A DNA stretch of 10,811 nt from CAZVJA01 sp964626885 (GTDB lineage: Bacteria > Planctomycetota > Planctomycetia > Planctomycetales > Planctomycetaceae): positions 1 to 10,811 of the forward strand of contig CAZVJA010000186.1 of the NCBI GenBank assembly GCA_964626885.1, in the 5' to 3' direction. Positions 5,118 through 10,811 of this stretch are shown piece by piece. The translations under genes and the position numbers were made by a program. The notes under the pieces are model-generated. The model searched no databases and was not told where the DNA came from. It saw nothing but the letters and a program-made list of their open reading frames with translations. Numbering within the stretch: the stretch's first letter is position 1; each line of letters begins with the position of its first letter.

Positions 5118-6782
5118 TCATCCTCGAAGCGGTCCGGGCATCCGCGGCGATGCGACCGCGACGAAAAAGAGGTGACGTTCGAGCAATTCGCCGGTCAAGC
5201 AGGCCGCGAATAACAACGCGACAATCATTGCATCCACGTAGGGGTTCGCCGTGGGCGAAGCAAGCAACCGCGCAAGCAGCAAAGGTAATCCCAGCCCTCC
5301 GAGCAAACCGCTGACAAACCGCGCCCACGTGAGGCGCGACAGAACACTAGAGAGCAATTGTGCCGAGCGCTTTTGCGGCGTGTTGGTCCGTGCTCGTAAG
5401 TGGCGGAACTGACTAGCCTCCATCGTGAGCTTGACGACCGTCAGCACCATCAAAAGACGGCAAAGATCCGCGCCGTAAGTTGCCAACAGCATCGCCCCCC
5501 CCGGCTGATCCGGCACCATCGCGGCACCAAACTGAAAACAAACGAGCGTGGCGGCAACTCCGAGGATAGCGGTCGTTAATCCGAATCGAGCGGAGGTCGC
5601 CGGTCCATTCCACAAGTCGCGCTGCGTGACGGCATACACCATTACCGAGCAGACGACGCCGACGATGCCGCTGATCCCCACCAACGCGCCGAGCACACGC
5701 GTGAGAAGGTTCGGCTCCGCGAACGCAAAGTTCGCAATGGAATAACACGCGGCGCTCGCCGCAAACGCGCCGAATGCGACGATCTCGCGGCTTAACCAGG
5801 AGTGCCGCAGTCCGATCACCGCGCGAAACGCATACCACGGGCGCCCGAGATGCAGCACGCTAGTTGTGAGCGCCAATAGTCCGAACGCCAGCGCGATGAC
5901 CGAGTTAATCGGACGAATGTCCGCGAACCCATCACCGGGAATAATTGATTCGAGCAGGAATCCCACCAGAAACGCACCAACCGAAAGCTGAGTGAGGACA
6001 AGCATGATGGCCAGCGGCCAGTGGGCATGCTGCGGATGTGCGGTGTGGTAATCGGCCGCGCGTGTGTTTCTGGGGAAGACCCGTTCGGTTTCGTAGGTGG
6101 TCGTAGGGTAGGTGATCGTCGGGTCCGGTGCGCCGGGGAGAAAGAGATTCGTCTCGGAATCGTCAATCACCTGCTGGACATCGACCACGCGAATCGTAAT
6201 CGCTTCGTGGGGGCAGGCCTGCACGCAGGCCGGCGGCTCACCGGCAGCCAGACGATCGGAGCACATATCACATTTGCGGACGATTCCTTTCGCGGCGTTG
6301 TACTGCGGAACATCGTACGGACAGGCGAACGTGCAATACTGGCAGCCGAAACACTGGTCATCGAGATGCCGCACGATGCCGGTTGCGGGGTCTTTCTCAT
6401 AGGCGTCGACCGGGCAAGCGGAAAGACAGCCGGGGTCGATGCAATGGTGACAAGCGGTCGTCACATGCTGAATGACCGGCAACTGGGTCGATCCGCCGAT
6501 GAGCAGACCGACTTCCCGCCAGGTTTCGGTTTCGTCGAGCCCGTTGAGAGAATGGCAGGCCGTAACGCACGCCTTGCAGCCAGAACAGCGGTCGAGATCG
6601 ACGCGAAACGCGTGCTGCTGTCCGGCCGAGGGAGCGGTTGCGGGAAGCAGTCGGGTATAGCGTCGCAGTTGCGACGGAATCGATCCGGAGTCCTTATCGC
6701 GCACGAAGTCATCGACCGCCGTCCGGAGATCGGTATCGACGATAGAGGGTTGCTCCGCGAGTTGGCTCCAGCCGGTGATCAC
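5118..6782 (-). CDS. DmsB-DmsC fusion: four-cluster ferredoxin plus quinol-oxidising membrane anchor (554 aa)
   Basis: The protein is two subunits in one chain. After an N-terminal 60-residue segment, residues 66-190 contain four 4Fe-4S motifs of DmsB type: C66xxC69xxC72xxxC76; C111xxC114x4C119xxxC123P; C144xxC147xxC150xxxC154P; C171xxC174x11C186xxxC190P. A linker (200-255) leads to a hydrophobic half (about 256-545) with roughly eight membrane helices. This half carries the DmsC signature HLGRPWYAFRAV...SWLSREI (311-333). Family knowledge says this pair takes electrons from membrane quinol and passes them to a molybdoenzyme; here the partner is surely NasA next door. The start is GTG at 6782 with AGGG at 6787-6790, 4-nt spacing. 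It lies 11 bp after nirBD, and its TGA overlaps a possible nasA ATG by 4 nt, so translational coupling is likely. Similar fused 'DmsC/YnfH family anchor' proteins are known from other bacteria. Confidence 0.9.
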   Translation of the reverse strand: MITGWSQLAEQPSIVDTDLRTAVDDFVRDKDSGSIPSQLRRYTRLLPATAPSAGQQHAFRVDLDRCSGCKACVTACHSLNGLDETETWREVGLLIGGSTQLPVIQHVTTACHHCIDPGCLSACPVDAYEKDPATGIVRHLDDQCFGCQYCTFACPYDVPQYNAAKGIVRKCDMCSDRLAAGEPPACVQACPHEAITIRVVDVQQVIDDSETNLFLPGAPDPTITYPTTTYETERVFPRNTRAADYHTAHPQHAHWPLAIMLVLTQLSVGAFLVGFLLESIIPGDGFADIRPINSVIALAFGLLALTTSVLHLGRPWYAFRAVIGLRHSWLSREIVAFGAFAASAACYSIANFAFAEPNLLTRVLGALVGISGIVGVVCSVMVYAVTQRDLWNGPATSARFGLTTAILGVAATLVCFQFGAAMVPDQPGGAMLLATYGADLCRLLMVLTVVKLTMEASQFRHLRARTNTPQKRSAQLLSSVLSRLTWARFVSGLLGGLGLPLLLARLLASPTANPYVDAMIVALLFAACLTGELLERHLFFVAVASPRMPGPLRG

Positions 6783-6793
6783 GGTGCCCTGTT

Positions 6794-9700
6794 CTAGGAA
6801 TTGGCATTCACGGGTTGGTTCTGTGGCGCGCCCGCCGTTTCCGCGGATGCGGCGGGGTACGTGGTTTCGCAGGAGGTCGCCAGATGGCAGCCGATTTCAG
6901 TAGCGAGCTCGGCGTCGAGGACATCCGTGGGTGGCAGATCGAGGAAGACGTCGTCTCCTTCAATGCGGACCGGGAAGGTCCGAATTCGATATTCCTCTCC
7001 TTGCAACGACTCCCCAGTGGCCAATGAAAACGTCTTCTTGTGCATCGGGCAGGCAACCTTCGGCACGCCGCCGCTATCACCAATAATCCCCCGCGACAGC
7101 ACGAACGCCTTGCGGTGCGGGCACATGTTTTGCGTGGCGTACCATTCCCCGAGGGTCGTGCACTGAAACACGGCAATCTGCACTTGTCCGTATTTGACGG
7201 CTGCGCCGCCGTCCTTGGGAAAGTCCCAGACTTTGCCGACGTGAACCCAGGATGTGCTCGGTTGCAGTTCCGGCTTCTGTTCTCCCACCATCCGCGCGGA
7301 GGCTCGAAACTGTTCGAGCGAGACGAATTCGGACGGCCAGAAATCGGGACGCTGCTGGCCGCGCTCCGGGACGATCTCGATGCATGGCTCTGTCTCTTCC
7401 GTATTCACGAATTGCCGGAAGAACTTTCGTTTTTCGGGATCGTGCACGACGGCGGCCCACTCGCACTCGTACCGATCGACAAGACCCTGGATCAGCTCTT
7501 CCAATTCGACTGCCAGTCCGAGCTTGTCGTGCACCACGACATCGCGGATGTGGTCGATCCCCCCCTCCAGCTTCTCGCACCAGACGCTCGTACGTGTCAG
7601 CTTGTCGGCGGTGCTGATGTAATACCCGAGGAAGCGATCGATATATTTGATCGCTGTTTCCTCATCGAGATCCGTGGCGAGCAAATCGGCGTGGCGGGGC
7701 TTCGCGCCGCCGTTGCCGCACACAAACAAGTTGTATCCCTGCTCGGTGGCGATCAGGCCCACATCCTTCCCTTGAGCCTCGGCGCATTCGCGAATGCAGC
7801 CCGAGACCGCCATCTTGATCTTGTGCGGCGCGCGGATCCCCTTGTAACGGTTCTCGACACGGATCGCGAAGCCGACCGAATCTTGTACCCCATACCGGCA
7901 CCAGGTGGTGCCGACGCAGCTTTTCACGGTACGCAACGCCTTTCCGTAGGCGTGGCCGCTCTCGAACCCGGCGGCGACCAGTTGTTCCCAAATCTCCGGC
8001 AGGTCTTCGAGACGTGCACCGAACAGGTCGATCCGCTGGCCGCCGGTGATCTTTGTATAGAGCCCGAATTGCTTTGCCGCCTTGCCGATCACGATCAACT
8101 TCTCGGGCGTAATTTCGCCGCCGGGGATGCGCGGGACGACGGAATACAACCCTCCGCGCTGAGTGTTTGCAAGGAAACGATCGTTCGTGTCCTGTAATGT
8201 CTGATGCTCGCTGTCGAGAATGTTCTCGTTCCAGAGGCTGGCGAGAATCGACGCGACCGCCGGCTTGCAGATCTCGCAGCCTGTGCCGCGCCCGCACTGA
8301 TCGCGGACCTCGTCGAAGGTTTTTAACTGGCGAATCTTGATGATGCTGAACAATTCGGTGCGGGTCAGCGCGAAGTGCTCGCAGAGGTGGTTCGTCACTT
8401 TCTTGCCGGACTTCTTCATTTCGGCCTGGAAGAGATCGGTGACTAGCGGAATGCAACCGCCGCACCCGGTGCCGGCTCGAGTGCAGGCCTTCACATCCGC
8501 GACCGACTCGAGGTTCTGCTCGGCAATCGCCGCGCAAATCTGTCGTTTGCTGACGTTGTTGCAGGAGCAGATCTGTGCGTCATCCGGGAGAGAATCAACT
8601 CCACCGAGATGGGCTCCTCCACCCGACTTGCCCACTAATAGTTCATGCGGCGGGCAGGGCAGCGCGGTGGCACTCTTGGCCAGAATCGAATATTGGCCGT
8701 ACGCCGAGGCATCGCCGACAAGCACTCCCCCCATGAGCCGAGTGCCGTCGGTGCTGAACAGCAGTTTTTTGTAAACCCCCGTGAACGGATCCTCGAATGT
8801 CAGAGCGTGGGCACGGTCAGCAGGGGCCTCGTAATCGCCAAAAGATGCGACGTCGCACCCCATCAGTTTCAGCTTGGTGGAGAGATCAGTACCGGAGAAT
8901 GCTCTTTCCCCTCCCATGAGATTGGCGGCGACAACTTCCGCCATTTCATATCCCGGCGCGACAAGGCCATACACCATCCCTCGGTGCAGCGCACACTCAC
9001 CGACCGCGAAGATGGCAGGATCGGACGTTTGCAGTCGGTCGTCAACGGCAATGCCGCCGCGCTGGCCAATCTCCAGTCCGCATTCCTTGGCGAGGTCGTC
9101 GCGCGGACGGATACCCGCCGAGACGATCACCATATCGACATCGAGTGAGCCGCCATCGGCGAATTCCAAGCGGTCGACGCGCGTTTCGCCATGCACTTCC
9201 TTCGACGATTTCCCGAGGTGGACCGAGACTCCCATCCGCTCAATCCGCTTCACCAGAACCCGCGATCCGGCGTCGTCGACTTGCCGCGGCATCAGCCGAG
9301 AATTGAACTCGATGATGTGTGTCTCCAGACCAAGTTCATGCACCGCTTTGGCGGCTTCAAGTCCCAGCAATCCGCCGCCGAGCACGGCACATCGTTTCGA
9401 GCGGCGCGAATAGTCGATGATCCTCTCCAGATCCTCAATCGTGCGATACAGGAACACACCTTGTTTATCGATGCCCGGAACCGGCGGCACGAACGGATAG
9501 GAGCCGGTCGCCAGAATGATGTAGTCGTACGGAACAACCACTCCCTTGTGGGACCGCACCTTCTTCTTGTTCCGGTCGATCGCGCAGGCACGGTCTCCCA
9601 CGTGCAGCTCAACCCCATGCTCCCGGTACCACTCCATGCGGGCCAGCAGCATTTTGTGCGCGTCGCGATGGGCGAAGAAGCTCGTCAGGCCGACGCGGTC

Positions 9701-9928
9701 ATACGCCGCCCGCGGCTCCTCGCAAAATGTAACGATGCGAAATTGCTCGTCGGTATCGAATTCGACCAGTTTTTCACAAAACCGTTGCCCGACCATGCCG
9801 TTACCGATGACCACGACGGTCTTCGAGCCGGCCCTGCGGCGAGGTTCGACAATGTTTTCGGCGGGGCTCGTACTACCCCCGCTAACCTCTGCGCTCCTGA
9901 GGTCGATTGCTCCGTTCCGATCCGTCAT
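6794..9928 (-). CDS. nirBD: Assimilatory NAD(P)H nitrite reductase, NirB-NirD fusion (1044 aa)
   Basis: Reduces nitrite to ammonium with six electrons from NAD(P)H. Domains in order: FAD-binding Rossmann fold (VVVIGNGMVG, about 38-47), NAD-binding fold (AVLGGGLLGLEAAK, 181-194), and the FAD motif IFAVGECALH (306-315). Next is a BFD-like [2Fe-2S] domain (C454-x-C456-x32-C489-x2-C492), then a second BFD-like repeat (LCEHFALTR, 515-523; CGRGTGCEICKP, 545-556). The ferredoxin-like half-domain and siroheme/4Fe-4S domain follow, with C671-x5-C677 and C711-x3-C715. The C-terminus is a Rieske domain of NirD type (C936-P-H938 and C960-x2-H963), then a 45-residue Ala/Pro/Asn-rich tail with no motif. 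In E. coli NirB and NirD are separate. Start at ATG 9928: GGAG (9935-9938) lies 6 nt upstream, and the frame extension to 10072 has no homology-like content. First gene of the operon; cytoplasmic. Confidence 0.95.
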   Translation of the reverse strand: MTDRNGAIDLRSAEVSGGSTSPAENIVEPRRRAGSKTVVVIGNGMVGQRFCEKLVEFDTDEQFRIVTFCEEPRAAYDRVGLTSFFAHRDAHKMLLARMEWYREHGVELHVGDRACAIDRNKKKVRSHKGVVVPYDYIILATGSYPFVPPVPGIDKQGVFLYRTIEDLERIIDYSRRSKRCAVLGGGLLGLEAAKAVHELGLETHIIEFNSRLMPRQVDDAGSRVLVKRIERMGVSVHLGKSSKEVHGETRVDRLEFADGGSLDVDMVIVSAGIRPRDDLAKECGLEIGQRGGIAVDDRLQTSDPAIFAVGECALHRGMVYGLVAPGYEMAEVVAANLMGGERAFSGTDLSTKLKLMGCDVASFGDYEAPADRAHALTFEDPFTGVYKKLLFSTDGTRLMGGVLVGDASAYGQYSILAKSATALPCPPHELLVGKSGGGAHLGGVDSLPDDAQICSCNNVSKRQICAAIAEQNLESVADVKACTRAGTGCGGCIPLVTDLFQAEMKKSGKKVTNHLCEHFALTRTELFSIIKIRQLKTFDEVRDQCGRGTGCEICKPAVASILASLWNENILDSEHQTLQDTNDRFLANTQRGGLYSVVPRIPGGEITPEKLIVIGKAAKQFGLYTKITGGQRIDLFGARLEDLPEIWEQLVAAGFESGHAYGKALRTVKSCVGTTWCRYGVQDSVGFAIRVENRYKGIRAPHKIKMAVSGCIRECAEAQGKDVGLIATEQGYNLFVCGNGGAKPRHADLLATDLDEETAIKYIDRFLGYYISTADKLTRTSVWCEKLEGGIDHIRDVVVHDKLGLAVELEELIQGLVDRYECEWAAVVHDPEKRKFFRQFVNTEETEPCIEIVPERGQQRPDFWPSEFVSLEQFRASARMVGEQKPELQPSTSWVHVGKVWDFPKDGGAAVKYGQVQIAVFQCTTLGEWYATQNMCPHRKAFVLSRGIIGDSGGVPKVACPMHKKTFSLATGESLQGEEYRIRTFPVRIEGDDVFLDLPPTDVLDAELATEIGCHLATSCETTYPAASAETAGAPQNQPVNANS

Positions 9929-9934
9929 GGCCTG

Positions 9935-9938
9935 CTCC
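9935..9938 (-). promoter_or_regulatory. Ribosome binding site deciding the nirBD start
   Basis: GGAG on the minus strand, 6 nt before the ATG at 9928. It is the reason for choosing this start over in-frame ATG/GTG codons upstream (to 10072), which would add 48 residues without domain content. Confidence 0.7.
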
Positions 9939-10037
9939 GATCGTGATTGCAGTGCCGACCAGGCGACTGTCGGCGAGGCCAGGAGCATCGCGACTCTGAG
10001 ACAACGACGGGAGATCGCAGGACGGCATGGAGAGTCA

Positions 10038-10059
10038 GCGCTCGCGAAGTCACGAGCGC
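10038..10059 (-). promoter_or_regulatory. GC-rich hairpin in the nirBD leader
   Basis: A perfect 7-bp stem (GCGCTCG / CGAGCGC) with an 8-nt loop, 110 nt before the nirBD start. In a transcript from the upstream promoter region it would form a stable RNA stem. No T-run follows on the minus strand, so it is not a terminator. Its loop, even with an extra T-G pair making it six bases, lacks the A1/G4 pattern of ANTAR-regulated nas leaders. Function unknown. Confidence 0.35.
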
Positions 10060-10153
10060 ACTCGCCTCCCACCTATTGGGTGAACAGCGAAGCCACGGGG
10101 CGCACGAAAGCCCGGCAGCGCGGAGCGCACTGTTGTTTGAAGCGTTCATTTCG

Positions 10154-10184
10154 AAAACCCGGTCGGGCGTCAGGCGACCCGGGT
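10154..10184 (-). terminator. Terminator-like hairpin with short T-run upstream of nirBD
   Basis: On the minus strand ACCCGGGTCG (10184-10175) pairs with CGACCGGGT (10165-10157), a 9-bp GC-rich stem with one bulged base and a 9-nt loop. The last paired T (10157) and the next three bases give TTTT before the sequence turns to CG. The short T-run makes it a weak intrinsic terminator. It lies 290 nt after the SNF2 gene and 230 nt before nirBD, so it could end read-through from the former or act as an attenuator of the latter. A small stem GGCCA/TGGCC (10197-10209) lies just before it. Confidence 0.35.
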
Positions 10185-10231
10185 CTCGTGAAGCGCGGCC
10201 ATCGTGGCCCCGGTCGAATCAACGCGCAGCA

Positions 10232-10254
10232 TGTCAATAATGGAACTCGTTCCA
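10232..10254 (-). promoter_or_regulatory. Operator-like inverted repeat beside a TTGACA hexamer
   Basis: TGGAAC (10241-10246) and GTTCCA (10249-10254) form a 14-bp inverted repeat with a 2-nt centre. Four bases further downstream on the minus strand is TTGACA (10237-10232), a perfect -35 hexamer pointing toward nirBD. No good -10 element is seen at 16-18 nt, so promoter strength may depend on a regulator. The position suits control of the nitrate operon, about 300 nt from its first gene. Confidence 0.3.
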
Positions 10255-10476
10255 CTTGGATCGCAACTTTGATGCCGCGCGAAGAAGCCTGTTCACGGCC
10301 GCGTGGAAAGATCGCACTAAGCTGCTGCCATGTAGTAGTTTGCGGCGATTGAACGCGTGGGGGGAGGCTGCTATAGCGATCGCAGGCTGCCTAGCCAGAA
10401 CGCAGGCTTGCTTCGAATCTTCGCACCGTGACCAGACGAATCGCTGGAGTTCAAGAATGGCATTCGCAGCGCAATT

Positions 10477-10811
10477 TCACGCCGCGCTGCGGTCGCCGTC
10501 CGGGGTCGGTGGAGCAACCCGCTTCGTCTCTTTGCCGGTGCGCGCCTTGAGGTCGAACAGACCGAAAATTTCCGAGGCGTTCAGGCTGAGCGAGACGTTG
10601 GTCGCATCCCCTTCTCCCAGAACCTTCGCGAAGAGTTCCCGCTTTTGGCGGAGCACCAGATCGATTCGCTCTTCGATCGTGTCCTTGGAGATGAACCGCG
10701 TGACGATCACCGGGCTCTTTTGGCCGATGCGATGTGCCCGGTTGATTGCCTGGTCTTCCACCGCGGGGTTCCACCAGCGGTCGAACAGAAACACATACCC
10801 GGCGAATTGCA
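10477..10811 (-). CDS. SNF2/Rad54-family helicase, C-terminal end (partial)
   Basis: The frame is open from the right edge to a TGA at 477 nt past position 10000 (10479-10477), about 111 codons. It begins within helicase motif V/VI: FAGYVFLFDRWWNPAVEDQA, then INRAHRIGQ, the hallmark of SNF2-family ATPases, whose Arg residues serve as the arginine finger. It continues with the usual VIVTRFISKDTIEERI segment and a polar tail. Family knowledge says these are ATP-driven DNA translocases acting on DNA-protein complexes; the bacterial members often pair with a SWIM-domain region. The N-terminal and central parts are beyond the window. No link to nitrate metabolism is expected. Confidence 0.9.
   Translation of the reverse strand, partial: QFAGYVFLFDRWWNPAVEDQAINRAHRIGQKSPVIVTRFISKDTIEERIDLVLRQKRELFAKVLGEGDATNVSLSLNASEIFGLFDLKARTGKETKRVAPPTPDGDRSAA

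Larger units (their letters stand above)
9929..10476. other. 548-bp intergenic region upstream of nirBD
   Basis: No reading frame here has a convincing start, ribosome site or recognisable product; short frames on both strands look like GC-driven chance. The stretch holds the probable promoter and leader of the nirBD operon (listed separately). Nearer the SNF2 gene, 10376-10383 is the palindrome GCGATCGC, and an 8-bp direct repeat CGCAGGCT occurs at 10381-10388 and 10401-10408. The SNF2 gene ends at 10477 with no clear intrinsic terminator close behind. Confidence 0.6.

Noticed and set aside
5122..5328. N-terminal extension of nasA by about 70 codons
   Set aside because: It would overlap the DmsC-type C-terminus of the preceding gene; the starts at 5112/5121 fit the SD and the normal NarB length.
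7040..8197. Long plus-strand open frame (385 codons) opposite nirBD
   Set aside because: Antisense to the nitrite reductase domains, all of whose cluster ligands are in the minus-strand frame.
9929..10072. N-terminal extension of nirBD by 48 codons
   Set aside because: The ATG at 9928 has a well-placed GGAG and leads directly to the Rossmann fold; the extension has no domain content.
10376..10408. GCGATCGC palindrome and CGCAGGCT repeats as a CRISPR or iteron array
   Set aside because: Only two 8-bp copies, no regular spacers and no associated genes.

Overview
The window comes from a Gram-negative-type bacterium with moderately high GC. A planctomycete (Planctomycetota) is the best guess, from the style of the secreted esterase, the fused nitrate-assimilation proteins and the mixed use of Shine-Dalgarno sites. 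That assignment is inference; there is no rRNA or other marker gene to settle it.

Layout. Positions 1-1650 hold small minus-strand genes of accessory character: a coiled-coil lipoprotein cut by the left edge, a 69-residue one-helix membrane protein whose gene overlaps it, and a 231-residue protein resembling the helical N-terminal domain of the DUF1016/YhcG nuclease family but with no nuclease domain. A perfect 20-bp palindrome lies between them and a cluster of inverted repeats lies upstream. At 1651-1692 is the 3' part of a tRNA-Arg(UCU), starting exactly at the anticodon loop, with no 5' half. This is what an integrative element leaves behind, and its orientation puts the element on the left. 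To the right (1859-2821, plus strand) is a secreted alpha/beta-hydrolase esterase.

The main content is a minus-strand operon for assimilatory reduction of nitrate to ammonium, transcribed right to left: nirBD (9928-6794), dmsBC-like (6782-5118) and nasA (about 5112-2914). The genes are 11 bp apart or overlap by 4 bp. NirB and NirD are fused into one siroheme nitrite reductase of 1044 residues with a C-terminal Rieske domain. The second gene fuses a four-cluster ferredoxin subunit (DmsB type) to a DmsC-type quinol-oxidising membrane anchor. The third is a cytoplasmic molybdopterin nitrate reductase of NarB length with no electron-input domain of its own. The simplest reading is that the DmsBC fusion carries electrons from the quinol pool to NasA, and NirBD then reduces nitrite with NAD(P)H. 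No nitrate transporter, siroheme gene or nitrogen regulator is in the window.

Upstream of nirBD is 548 bp without a convincing gene. It contains an operator-like inverted repeat, a TTGACA hexamer, a terminator-like hairpin and a second GC-rich hairpin, in an order that would suit a regulated leader. At the right edge is the C-terminal end of a SNF2-family helicase on the minus strand.

Nothing in the window is clearly a new defence or mobile system. The most interesting items are the probable attachment site, the single-domain DUF1016-like gene with its flanking palindrome, the small overlapping TM/lipoprotein pair, and the quinol-linked arrangement of an assimilatory nitrate reductase.
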